The translations under genes and the position numbers were made by a program. From an uncultured Alphaproteobacteria bacterium (GTDB lineage: Bacteria; Pseudomonadota; Alphaproteobacteria; Rhodobacterales; Rhodobacteraceae), in the NCBI GenBank assembly GCA_902574225.1, contig CACGMO010000001.1, forward strand, positions 62,001-126,000: 64,000 bases of DNA, in the 5' to 3' direction. The notes below the pieces were generated by a model. That model saw nothing but the letters and a program-made list of their open reading frames with translations. It ran no database searches and was not told the DNA's origin. Of this stretch, positions 36,508 to 44,753 are shown in pieces (the stretch's first letter is position 1; each line of letters starts with the position of its first letter).

Positions 36508-36814
36508 AAATGATAGTTTTTCTCTGATAAATAAAATTCATCAATTACTCTCATAAGATAAAGCATTCACATCTGTCAATCAAACTGAAAAGATTAGCAA
36601 TTCAATAAAAAATTTTCATGAATGAGAAGCATAACCCATCTTCTTCACACTCCGGGAATATAATAGGCATGAAAACCGGTTTTACATTATGAAGTGCTTT
36701 TCTAAGTCAGGAGGCAGCTCTTATTTTGCAAATATACCCCTAGTTCTCTAATTGAAAAAATTTAGAAATGGCCACTTAATTTAATGTACAGACACATGTA
36801 TTGAAGGAGAATTT
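36508..36814. other. Gene-free stretch before the pseudogene
   Basis: About 300 bp without a supportable gene. It holds repeat copy 3 (36635-36665), the self-complementary AAAACCGGTTTT just after it, and an AAGGAGA ribosome site at its right end that serves the pseudogene. Promoters for the leftward ABM gene and the rightward pseudogene should be here; no clear pair of boxes is seen. Confidence 0.4.
36635..36665 (+). repeat. Dispersed ~32-bp repeat, copy 3 (diverged)
   Basis: CCCATCTTCTTCACACTCCG begins a copy that keeps the left 20 bases well and the right third poorly compared with copies 1 and 2. The differences in the left part are third-position changes in the frame that reads HLLHTP. 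Confidence 0.6.
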
Positions 36815-37175
36815 ATGTCATTTTTAAGATTGTTTATCTTTACTGCTTTATTTTCTGTTGTAGGTTCTTTTGTTTCTGCACAACCCGATAAAAAATGGTC
36901 AACTAAGCAATGTTGCGATTTATATAAAGCAATAGGGTTTTTCAAGGCTTTGCCCATAAACATTGGGAAAAAAGCGTGAGGAGAAGGGGGCTCTTTACGC
37001 TTCAGTTGCAGCGGACTACTCTACTGTCTATCAAACCGTCGGTGACGATTACGGTAAAAGACCTTTTTCTCTACACATCCTATTGATATAGGAGGTTTCA
37101 ACCTACAGTGATACCGCATTAATGTTGATAAATGGTAGACCAAAAGTAGTTAATCTAGTAAGGATGAATCGGTAA
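36815..37175 (+). pseudogene. Frameshifted gene for a small secreted protein
   Basis: ATG 36815 follows AAGGAGA. It opens a clear signal peptide (LRLFIFTALFSVVGSFVSAQ) and then WSTKQCCDLYKAI with a Cys-Cys pair. The frame ends at TGA 36977. One base over, the sequence continues with plausible coding text, REEKGALYASVAADYSTVYQ; the shift can be placed in the A6 run at 36968-36973. This second frame meets TAG at 37089 and is open again to 37175 (ALMLINGRPKVVNL). Either it is a decayed gene or, if the A run is a sequencing error, a short intact gene ending near 37091. Family not recognised. Confidence 0.5.
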
Positions 37176-37248
37176 CATATTTTAAGCAGGCTGGAAACCG
37201 GTGTTTTACTATAAATACAAATACTTCTAATTATTTAAGGTGAGTGTA

Positions 37249-37704
37249 ATGGAACTATTAACTGCTGAGCATAAGAAGTTGATCGGAAAAGTTTCGATGC
37301 CACTGAAAGTTGATATAAATAGAAGTGACATAATTAAGTATTCAATCGCTACTGAGCAGTTACAAGAGAAATATCTTAAAGGTAATGAGGCTCCTCTAAT
37401 GTTTGTCTTTAATCTTTTTACACCCTTAGTTACTCTGGCCAGCCTCGGTAAAGATGGTCTTAATACAAAAGAGTCTTTGAATGTTGATCTTCCACTTAAA
37501 AGAGTTATGGCCGGAGGCACTAAAATTAACATTTTCAAGAATATCTATCCTGGTGACAAATTAACTGGTATTTCAAAAATTAAAAATCTATATGAAAAAA
37601 AAGGCAAAAGTGGATTACTTATTTTTATGATCAAACAATTTAGCGTTAGCGATCAATTTCAACTTAAGGTGTATGAAGAAACGCAAACGGTTATTTACCG
37701 TTAG
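37249..37704 (+). CDS. MaoC/FAS1-type dehydratase N-terminal half (non-catalytic hot dog)
   Basis: This 151-residue protein looks like the N-terminal hot-dog domain of FAS1-like or MaoC double hot-dog hydratases: HKKLIGKVSMPLKVDINRSDI at the start, and MAGGTKINIFKNIYPGDKL near residue 88. It lacks the catalytic Asp/His motif, which is normal for this half. ATG 37249 with AAGG eight bases before is better than track GTG 37240. The partner half follows 12 bp later, so the two probably form a heterodimeric enoyl/3-hydroxyacyl-CoA (de)hydratase. Confidence 0.75.
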   Translation: MELLTAEHKKLIGKVSMPLKVDINRSDIIKYSIATEQLQEKYLKGNEAPLMFVFNLFTPLVTLASLGKDGLNTKESLNVDLPLKRVMAGGTKINIFKNIYPGDKLTGISKIKNLYEKKGKSGLLIFMIKQFSVSDQFQLKVYEETQTVIYR

Positions 37705-37716
37705 AGATTAAAAGAT

Positions 37717-38130
37717 ATGGACAAACCAGAAATAAAAATCAATCAGCCTCTTCCTGAAAGAATTCATAAACCAACTAATGTATCTTTATTTCTCTATAAC
37801 GCAGCAATATGGAATCCTCATCGTATTCACTATGATGAGACTTACACTAAAAGTTTCGAAGGTCACCCTAAGCTTGTAATTGATGGGCCTCTTATGGGAG
37901 ATTGGATGGCGCAATGTGTTAGCAACTGGCTGAGCGATCAAGGAAAAATTTGTGAGTTTGAATATAAAAATACAAAACCAGCATATTTGGGTGATACTTT
38001 AAAGTCGGGAGGAAAAGTTTTGTCCTGTATTGAAAATAAAAAAGTATTTTTGTTAGAACTTTGGATTAAAGACTCTGAGAATAATAAAGTTGCTTCAGGT
38101 TCAGCTAAAATAAACCTTACTATCCAATAA
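37717..38130 (+). CDS. MaoC-like hydratase, catalytic half
   Basis: A 137-residue hot-dog protein carrying the R-hydratase motif in the form NPHRIHYDETY near residue 30, where the Asp/Asn and His act on water. LVIDGPLMGDWMAQCV and KPAYLGDTLKSGGKV follow as in the C-terminal half of MaoC/HTD2-type enzymes. It pairs with the preceding gene. Likely substrates are acyl-CoA thioesters; acetoacetyl-CoA synthetase 1 kb downstream agrees with short-chain acyl-CoA metabolism, but the link is inference. Confidence 0.8.
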   Translation: MDKPEIKINQPLPERIHKPTNVSLFLYNAAIWNPHRIHYDETYTKSFEGHPKLVIDGPLMGDWMAQCVSNWLSDQGKICEFEYKNTKPAYLGDTLKSGGKVLSCIENKKVFLLELWIKDSENNKVASGSAKINLTIQ

Positions 38131-38404
38131 ATTAGTATTGCTTTTGCGTTAAGGCTAGGGTTTCTGTGTAAATCAATCTATTTATATCCCTATCCAAGAT
38201 TTTACCATCTATTTACTTCTTTGTCTTATGCGTGGCAGGTATCATCCAAATGGTAAAACAAAATGTTTTACAAATCTAGCTTATCGACAGGAACACGGAG
38301 ATTCCTTAGTTACTAGTATCGCTTTATTTAAGTAGCTATTTGTCCATTTGTGAGGTTTTAAAGCCTACATCACCCTTTCCTTACTGCTACGCACTGCGAT
38401 TTTT

Positions 38405-38821
38405 TTAAAGAGCGAAGTTTGTTCCAGTTTTTTTAGGAGCCATTCTAATTAGTCTTGATGTCTTCACTGCAATTTGTCTGTGTACCACGGCCTTTTGATA
38501 AGTCTTGTCTCTTTGCATTAATACAAACGACTCAGCAGTCGGATATTCAGCAATAAAGCATATATCCCATTTTTCATCACCTGGACCTATCAATCCAATT
38601 AACATGTCTCCTCTCCATACAATTGATCCTCCCAGTCTTTTAAAAACTGGTTCACTTTCTTTTCCATAACGCATGTATGCTTCAAAACCAGTTGTAATAA
38701 TGCCATCTGGGTAAATAGCTTCTTCTTTAAGCTTTATCAGGTTCAGCATATGCAAACGTCGACTATCTTTAATATTCTTAAAAGATTTATATGTATCCCT
38801 ATCAAATCCAACATATTCCAT
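38405..38821 (-). CDS. DUF1330 family protein
   Basis: The 138-residue product matches DUF1330: HMLNLIKLKEEAIYPDG, EAYMRYGKESEPVFKRLGG, IVWRGDM and YPTAESFVLMQRDKTYQKAV, then SRLIRM. DUF1330 has a dimeric ferredoxin-like alpha-beta barrel fold, related in shape to ABM proteins; its function is unknown. A very good AAGGAGGT site precedes the ATG. It is read leftward, with 274 bp to the MaoC gene it converges with and 269 bp to the divergent acetoacetyl-CoA synthetase gene. I saw no clear sites in either gap. Confidence 0.85.
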   Translation of the reverse strand: MEYVGFDRDTYKSFKNIKDSRRLHMLNLIKLKEEAIYPDGIITTGFEAYMRYGKESEPVFKRLGGSIVWRGDMLIGLIGPGDEKWDICFIAEYPTAESFVLMQRDKTYQKAVVHRQIAVKTSRLIRMAPKKTGTNFAL

Positions 38822-39090
38822 ATTTTACACCTCCTTGAAACGAATTGTTAATATTTACACTTCATTATTTTCTCTTTTAAATCTTTCTAACACCTTTTGA
38901 TGAGGCGTTCCAATTAGGAAACTAAAATAATTTTAATCGTTTTATATTTATAAGAACCAAGCCAAAAAAGTTCTTTGTTAGATTATCTTAATTTGCTAAC
39001 ATTCTCGCGGTAAATACCATATTTCTCACTGTTTTTTAAAAAATTGGAAAAATATCAATAGTTTAAAAATTTTTAAAATTTTGGATCTAC

Positions 39091-41055
39091 ATGAGTTCAA
39101 GAAAAATAATATGGAAACCCTCTGCTAAAAGAAAAAACTCGTCAAGTATGAAAATTTTTATGGATTGGTTACGAGATGAACGTGATCTTAGTTTTGCAGA
39201 TTTTAACGATCTGTGGGAATGGAGCGTAAGCGATTTGGAGAGGTTTTGGAAAAGTATTTGGGATTACTTTGGACTGAGGTCAAACACTACATTTTCTAAA
39301 GTCCTTGATGAAGAAAAGATGCCTGGAGCCTCATGGTTTAAAGGGGCGACTGTAAATATAGTTTACGAAATTTTTAAAGATTATGAAGAAATTACAGATA
39401 ATACTGCCATTTCCTTTCGCTCTGAGACTTTAGGTGACGGTGTCTTGACTTGGGAGGAGTTAATATCAAAGACAAATTCGCTTGTTATAAAGCTTAAAGA
39501 ACTTGGAGTTCAGAAAGGGGATCGCGTTGTCGCAATACTTCCAAACACTCCCCATTCCCTGATTTCTTTTTGTGCAACAGCAAGTATAGGTGCAATTTGG
39601 TCTCTTTGTGCTCCAGATATGGGCGAAAACGCAATTTTAGATCGTTTCAGGCAAATAAAGCCCAAAGTGCTAATCTGTCAGGACAGCTATGTATACGCGG
39701 GTAAAATTATTAATAAAGTCAGTACTTTACGGAATATAATTAAAAAATTACCATCACTATCTTCTACAATTCTAGTTAAAATAAAAGACAATCCCTTAAC
39801 TAAAAAGCAATTAGAATGGGACAATATAATGCGTCTTAGTGGAGAAACTGAGATAGAGATGCTACCTTTTGATCATCCTCTTTGGATAGTATATTCCTCT
39901 GGTACTACCGGCAATCCGAAACCCATAGTTCATGGTCACGGAGGGATATTGATCGAAATGACAAAGCAATCCCTCCACATGGACATTACTAAAGATGACC
40001 ATTTTTGCTGGCTTACATCCTCAGGTTGGATAATGTGGAATGTTCAATTATTGGCTTTACTTAGAAAATGCTCCATTGCGATGTTTGACTTCGCTCCAAA
40101 TTATCCAGATTTTTTAGAGGTATGGAGAAAAGTCGATGAAGAAAAACTCACTTATTTTGGGGCTGGAGCAGCTTTCTTTACCTCTTGTATGAAATCGAAC
40201 ATCATACCGAAAAATAAGTTTAATTTTGATAAACTTAGATCTTTGGGAGCAACTGGCTCGCCATTAAGTCAAGAAGGGTATAACTGGATATACCAGAAAG
40301 TTAAATCAGATATTTGGTTGGCACCTTTATCCGGAGGAACAGACTTCGCGGGCGCATTTGTAATCGGCAACCCGCTTTTAGATGTAAAAGAAGGAGAAAT
40401 GCAATCAAAGTCTTTGGGTTGCGCAGTATATGCGTTTGATGACAATGGAAAATCTGTGGTAGGGGAGGTCGGAGAGCTAGTGTGCACAAAGCCTTTGCCT
40501 TCCATGCCTCTCTATTTTTGGGGTGATAAACAAAATAAAAGATTGATAGAAAGTTATTTTGAAACATTTCCAGGTGTCTGGAAACATGGAGATTGGATAG
40601 AATTCACTGATTACGGCGGGTCAGTAATATACGGAAGATCAGACGCAACAATAAATAGGAGAGGTCTTAGATTAGGGTCATCTGAGATTTATCGAGCTGT
40701 GGAGTCACTTGCAGAAGTAATGGATAGCGTTGTTGTTGACCTAGAATACTTAAATAGAGAAAGTAATATGACTCTGTTTGTAGTTTTATCTCCCAAAATC
40801 GCATTGTCTGACAGTTTAATAGAAAAAATAAGTGGTGCGATAAAAAACTCCATATCGGCTAGGTTCGTACCAGATAAAATCATAAAAATTAATGAAGTGC
40901 CAAGAACTTTATCTGGCAAAAAGTTAGAGGTTCCTATTAAAAAACTTCTACTTGGTTCAGACCCCAAAACTGTTGTAAACAGAGAATCTATGGCTAATCC
41001 TTCAAGTTTTGAGTTCTTTGTCACCTATTCCAAAAACCAAACGACCAAAGTTTAA
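39091..41055 (+). CDS. Acetoacetyl-CoA synthetase
   Basis: Acetoacetate-CoA ligase activates acetoacetate with ATP and CoA. The ANL-superfamily P-loop IVYSSGTTGNPKPIVHGHGG lies near residue 270, ATGSPLSQEGY near 388, and the adenylate region YGRSDATINRRGLRLGSSEIY near 512. The C-terminal lysine is in RTLSGKKLEVPIKKLL. The N-terminal WxPS... extension (IWKPSAKRKNSS) and 654-residue length are those of acetoacetyl-CoA synthetases, not acetyl-CoA synthetases. It may feed ketone bodies or polyhydroxybutyrate products into acetyl-CoA. Confidence 0.92.
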   Translation: MSSRKIIWKPSAKRKNSSSMKIFMDWLRDERDLSFADFNDLWEWSVSDLERFWKSIWDYFGLRSNTTFSKVLDEEKMPGASWFKGATVNIVYEIFKDYEEITDNTAISFRSETLGDGVLTWEELISKTNSLVIKLKELGVQKGDRVVAILPNTPHSLISFCATASIGAIWSLCAPDMGENAILDRFRQIKPKVLICQDSYVYAGKIINKVSTLRNIIKKLPSLSSTILVKIKDNPLTKKQLEWDNIMRLSGETEIEMLPFDHPLWIVYSSGTTGNPKPIVHGHGGILIEMTKQSLHMDITKDDHFCWLTSSGWIMWNVQLLALLRKCSIAMFDFAPNYPDFLEVWRKVDEEKLTYFGAGAAFFTSCMKSNIIPKNKFNFDKLRSLGATGSPLSQEGYNWIYQKVKSDIWLAPLSGGTDFAGAFVIGNPLLDVKEGEMQSKSLGCAVYAFDDNGKSVVGEVGELVCTKPLPSMPLYFWGDKQNKRLIESYFETFPGVWKHGDWIEFTDYGGSVIYGRSDATINRRGLRLGSSEIYRAVESLAEVMDSVVVDLEYLNRESNMTLFVVLSPKIALSDSLIEKISGAIKNSISARFVPDKIIKINEVPRTLSGKKLEVPIKKLLLGSDPKTVVNRESMANPSSFEFFVTYSKNQTTKV

Positions 41056-41086
41056 AATTATTGGATTGAAGGTACATGTTTTACTA

Positions 41087-42004
41087 TTACGCTCTTAATA
41101 TTGGTCTGGTTAAACAGGTAGGACCTCCTTCACAACCAATGCACAAAGCGTCTCCATCAAACGTATAAACAGTAACTCCCTTTTTTTCTAAAGCCCTTTT
41201 TGTTTTTGGGCAGCCAGAGATCATTACACAAATTCCAGGTTTGATAGCAAGCACATTAATATTTAGTCCTTCACTAGAAATGAATTCATCTTCTGGTGCT
41301 TCAATTAGATCGTAACCTTTTTTTTCAAGTAATTGTACTAAACCTACAGGTAGAAGAGAAAAGTACGCAAGAGCTTTTTTTTGATCGACTATACTTATGA
41401 GAGACATCATATGCAGACAAGCCTCTCTTCCTAAAAAAAATGGAAGATCAAAGGATACAACCTCAACATTAATTTTGCGTAACATGCTTTTGATTTGTTC
41501 AATTGCAATTTGATTAGTTCTAAAGCCTTTTCCTATCACTAGGGTCTCTTTATCTAGCCAAAACATATCTCCACCTTCAGCAATCGCTAATTCAGATAAC
41601 TTTCCTATTATTGGGATATCATTATTTTTGTAGAACTCCTCATGGATTTTTTCTTCCCCTTTTCTAAGTGATTTCCCGGGTGATAACAAAATTGCACCTT
41701 TTTGTGTCATAAATGACGGGTCATAAGTGAATATAGAGTCTGCGTTCTCATTGTTTTTGGGCGTCATCCATAAGATTTCTACATCCAAGCGAGTTAAGAT
41801 TTTTATAAACGAAGAGTAGTTGCTTTCTATCTTTGAGGGATCAAATGCTTGACCATAATGCCATTTATTAGGGTCAGCTCTTTTTAAAGCTTCCATGGGT
41901 TTTAACATTCCCACGGTTCTAAGCCTACTTATCATTGAAGAGACGCCAAAATCTGTTCTTTTACTGGAATATTGAGGTTTATTATTTTTCTTGTTATGCC
42001 GCAT
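41087..42004 (-). CDS. Arginine deiminase/DDAH-like amidinohydrolase
   Basis: The protein (305 residues) is in the guanidine-modifying superfamily. The substrate carboxylate-binding DSIFTYDPSF lies near residue 88, LAIAEGGDMFWLD near 142, the catalytic His in ACLHMMS near 196, and the nucleophilic Cys in EGGPTCLTRPILR at the C-terminus. It could be a dimethylarginine dimethylaminohydrolase, arginine deiminase or amidinotransferase relative; the length fits DDAH or single-domain relatives. The C-terminal region holds three cysteines close together (CIGCEGGPTC). AAGG precedes the ATG. It converges on the acetoacetyl-CoA synthetase gene. Confidence 0.8.
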   Translation of the reverse strand: MRHNKKNNKPQYSSKRTDFGVSSMISRLRTVGMLKPMEALKRADPNKWHYGQAFDPSKIESNYSSFIKILTRLDVEILWMTPKNNENADSIFTYDPSFMTQKGAILLSPGKSLRKGEEKIHEEFYKNNDIPIIGKLSELAIAEGGDMFWLDKETLVIGKGFRTNQIAIEQIKSMLRKINVEVVSFDLPFFLGREACLHMMSLISIVDQKKALAYFSLLPVGLVQLLEKKGYDLIEAPEDEFISSEGLNINVLAIKPGICVMISGCPKTKRALEKKGVTVYTFDGDALCIGCEGGPTCLTRPILRA

Positions 42005-42051
42005 TTATGCAACCTTAATTTTGGGATTTGGTATTTCTTAAAACTCGTTGG

Positions 42052-42474
42052 TTACAGTCTAGCATAGGTGCAACTTATTTCTGCTGCCGATTTATTTGAC
42101 TCTCTATCTTTTATGGTAATTCGACCTACGACAAGGCGCTGGCCAAGTTTCAATATTTCTGTTTCTAATGAACCTCCTCCTCGTAGCAATGGGCGTAAAT
42201 ATTTGCATGAAATATCTACCGTGGTTATTTCTTGGTACTTTCCGATTGCACTGATTACAGCTACAATCATTGCTGTATCTGCTGCACTAACTATAGCTTG
42301 GCCACAAATCATGTTACCTGCCCTAACTAGTTTTTCATTGTAATTTAGAGTAAACTTGCACTTGAATTTAGAAATACTATTAATTTGAAGATCTAAATCT
42401 TGGATCCAGGGAGCAGTTACGCTTGACAACAAATTTTGTGCCTCTTTAACTCCAAAAGCTTTTTGTTTTTCCAA
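42052..42474 (-). CDS. PaaI-type hot-dog thioesterase
   Basis: A 140-residue single hot-dog protein. ICGQAIVSAADTAMIVAVIS near residue 77 is the typical helix with the catalytic Asp. TTVDISCKYLRPLLRGGGSLE and AEISCTYARL follow the PaaI pattern. Such enzymes hydrolyse acyl-CoA thioesters, and the physiological substrate is unknown. The start appears to be TTG at 42474. It lies 47 bp upstream of, and on the same strand as, the deiminase-like gene. Confidence 0.85.
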   Translation of the reverse strand: MEKQKAFGVKEAQNLLSSVTAPWIQDLDLQINSISKFKCKFTLNYNEKLVRAGNMICGQAIVSAADTAMIVAVISAIGKYQEITTVDISCKYLRPLLRGGGSLETEILKLGQRLVVGRITIKDRESNKSAAEISCTYARL

Positions 42475-42713
42475 TGTTTTAGACCTTATCCATTTTAGAG
42501 ATTAACTGTGGACTCGAAATTATCACTTCATTTAGTTTTTTTCAATATACTTGGAAAAGGAGGATGTTGATATTATGGCAAAAAGAGAAACAAATTTTTT
42601 TGAAAATCTATTGCAAAAAAACTTTTAATCTTGCATAAAGCGTTATTGGGTTAGCAATTATTATATTGTGGGTTTTTTATAAGAACCTGTCTGTTCAAGA
42701 GCTTGAGGCAAAA

Positions 42714-44030
42714 ATGAAATTCAAAGAAATTATTAATGAAAAACTTAAAAGAAAGTACGAGTTCACGCTAAAAGCGTCAGAGCTGAATACAGAAGTCGAT
42801 CAGCAGTTGGAAAAAGAGCAACCCTCTATTCAGATGAAAGGTTTTAGAAAAGGAAAAGTTCCCATAAGCTTATTGAAGAAAATGCATGGTGAGGCCCTTT
42901 TATCAGAAGCTATGAAAAGCGCTACGGACAAAGCCGTGAAAGATCATTTTGAGAAAAAGGGTGATAAGCCAGCCTACGAGCCAAAGATAGATCTAATTAA
43001 TAAAGAGTGGAAATCGGGTGATGATGTAGAGCTTTCTATCGAGTACGAGTGTATGCCAGAGATTCCAAAGTTTGACCTTTCAAAGTTAGTTCTAGACAAC
43101 CTGGTTGTAGAGCCAGACAGTAAGTCTCTAAATGATGCAATGAAGAGTGTACAAGAAAGTAGCCCTGAATATAAACCAGCCAAAAAGGGAACAAAATCTA
43201 AAGAGAAGGATCAAGTTATTTTAGATTTTCAGGGATTTATAGATGGTGAGCCTTTCGAAAACGGCTCTAGTCAAGACTTTCCCTTAGTCTTAGGCTCAAA
43301 TAGTTTTATTCCTGGTTTCGAAGATCAATTGATTGATGTTCAGAAAAACGACGAAAAAATTGTAAAAGTCACTTTCCCAAAAAATTATGGGAACCAAGAG
43401 CTTTCAGGCAAAGACGCAGACTTCAAATGTAAGATTAAGGAAATTTCAAACCCAGTTTTGCCAGAGGTTAATGATGAATTAGCTAAGAAGTTTGGACTTG
43501 AAAGTCTTAAACAACTTCAAGAAAACCTCGAGAAGCAGGTCAAAGACGAATTTGAAAATGGTTCAAGGGTGTTACTGAAAAAACAATTAATGGATAACCT
43601 TGAGAAAGAGCTAAAATTTGAATTGCCAGAGTCATTAGTGACGACGGAAGCTAATTCAATAGCCATGCATCGAGATAATAATAAAAAGACCGATAACACA
43701 GATGAAATACCTAAGGTTTCAAAAGAAGATAAAAAAATAGCCGAGCGTCGGGTTAGGGTAGGTTTATTTTTTGCTGAGTTTGGAGTACAAAATAAGTTAG
43801 ATTTAACCGAGGCCGAATTGAATGCTGCATTTGAAAATGAGTCTAGAAGATATCCTGGTCAGGAACAAGAGTATCTTAAGTTTATTAAATCTAATCCCCA
43901 AGCTCAGCAAGCCTTAAGAGGCCCACTGTTTGAGGAGAAAGTAGTAAACAGCATGCTTGAAACTGTTACTCTAAAGGAAAAGAAGCTGTCTGTTGCTAAG
44001 TTTAAAGAACAAATGGAAAAGCTTAATTAA
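42714..44030 (+). CDS. tig: Trigger factor
   Basis: Trigger factor is the ribosome-bound chaperone for nascent chains. The ribosome-binding signature appears as MKGFRKGKVP near residue 41. The FKBP-like domain spans roughly 150-240 (VILDFQGFIDGEPFENG). The long helical chaperone domain fills the C-terminal part. The track start at 42666 adds 16 residues of unrelated, partly hydrophobic sequence; ATG 42714, after GAGG, gives the standard beginning MKFKEIINEKLKRKYEF. 438 residues is usual. It heads tig-clpP-clpX. Confidence 0.95.
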   Translation: MKFKEIINEKLKRKYEFTLKASELNTEVDQQLEKEQPSIQMKGFRKGKVPISLLKKMHGEALLSEAMKSATDKAVKDHFEKKGDKPAYEPKIDLINKEWKSGDDVELSIEYECMPEIPKFDLSKLVLDNLVVEPDSKSLNDAMKSVQESSPEYKPAKKGTKSKEKDQVILDFQGFIDGEPFENGSSQDFPLVLGSNSFIPGFEDQLIDVQKNDEKIVKVTFPKNYGNQELSGKDADFKCKIKEISNPVLPEVNDELAKKFGLESLKQLQENLEKQVKDEFENGSRVLLKKQLMDNLEKELKFELPESLVTTEANSIAMHRDNNKKTDNTDEIPKVSKEDKKIAERRVRVGLFFAEFGVQNKLDLTEAELNAAFENESRRYPGQEQEYLKFIKSNPQAQQALRGPLFEEKVVNSMLETVTLKEKKLSVAKFKEQMEKLN

Positions 44031-44058
44031 ATTGATAGGATAAATACAAGGATTAGTA

Positions 44059-44691
44059 ATGAAAGACATTAACGAAATATACATGAATACATTAGTTCCA
44101 ATGGTTGTTGAACAAAGTGCAAGAGGTGAACGTGCTTATGATATTTTTTCAAGACTCTTGAAAGAAAGAATTATATTTATTTCAGGTCCTATACACGACG
44201 GAATGTCTACTCTGGTTGTAGCTCAGTTGCTGTTCTTAGAAGCAGAAAACCCAAAAAAAGAGATTTCTATGTATATCAATTCGCCTGGAGGAGTAGTGTC
44301 GTCTGGTCTGTCTATATATGATACTATGCAGTATGTAAGACCAAAAATAGCTACGATGTGCGTAGGTCAAGCAGCTTCAATGGGATCTCTATTGTTGGCT
44401 GCCGGGGAACAGGGTATGAGGTTCTGTTTGCCGAACAGCAGGGTTATGGTTCATCAGCCTTCAGGAGGTTTTCAGGGTCAAGCATCTGATATTGCTCTTC
44501 ATGCTCAAGAAATACTGGACCTTAAAAAGAGACTAAATATGATTTATGTAAAACATACAAATCAAAAGATAAGTTCAGTAGAAAAGGCATTAGACCGAGA
44601 TAATTTCATGACGCCAGAGCAGTCTCTTGATTGGGGTATAATTGATAAGATCATTGACCGGAGAGAAATCGATCCTTCAGATAAAGCGTAA
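44059..44691 (+). CDS. clpP: ATP-dependent Clp protease proteolytic subunit
   Basis: ClpP forms the 14-mer serine protease chamber fed by ClpX or ClpA. The catalytic serine is in [16 protein letters not shown] near residue 101, the histidine in [14 protein letters not shown] near 126, and the aspartate near 175. [18 protein letters not shown] near 74 is the oxyanion region. Length 210 includes a short propeptide. It precedes clpX by 62 bp. Confidence 0.97.
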   Translation: MKDINEIYMNTLVPMVVEQSARGERAYDIFSRLLKERIIFISGPIHDGMSTLVVAQLLFLEAENPKKEISMYINSPGGVVSSGLSIYDTMQYVRPKIATMCVGQAASMGSLLLAAGEQGMRFCLPNSRVMVHQPSGGFQGQASDIALHAQEILDLKKRLNMIYVKHTNQKISSVEKALDRDNFMTPEQSLDWGIIDKIIDRREIDPSDKA

Positions 44692-44753
44692 TCAAAGTTG
44701 CATTTTGATAAAAACACTTGGCAGAATTTATAAACGTATTAATATGTTAAATT

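Noticed and set aside
33628-36665. CRISPR array
   Set aside because: Only three copies, about 1 and 2 kb apart with genes between, and no cas genes.
33092-39090. Integrated prophage, transposon or integrative element at tRNA-Leu
   Set aside because: No integrase, transposase or phage gene is visible, and no second copy of the tRNA 3' end was found in the window. Only the dispersed 32-bp repeat remains as a mobile-like sign.
42575-42714. Short ORF (17 codons) with AAGGAGG nearby, and a hydrophobic stretch in the frame just before tig
   Set aside because: The ribosome site is 11 bases from the ATG and the peptide stops after 17 codons. The hydrophobic sequence has a stop before it and no start. 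Possibly a decayed small membrane gene, but not supportable.
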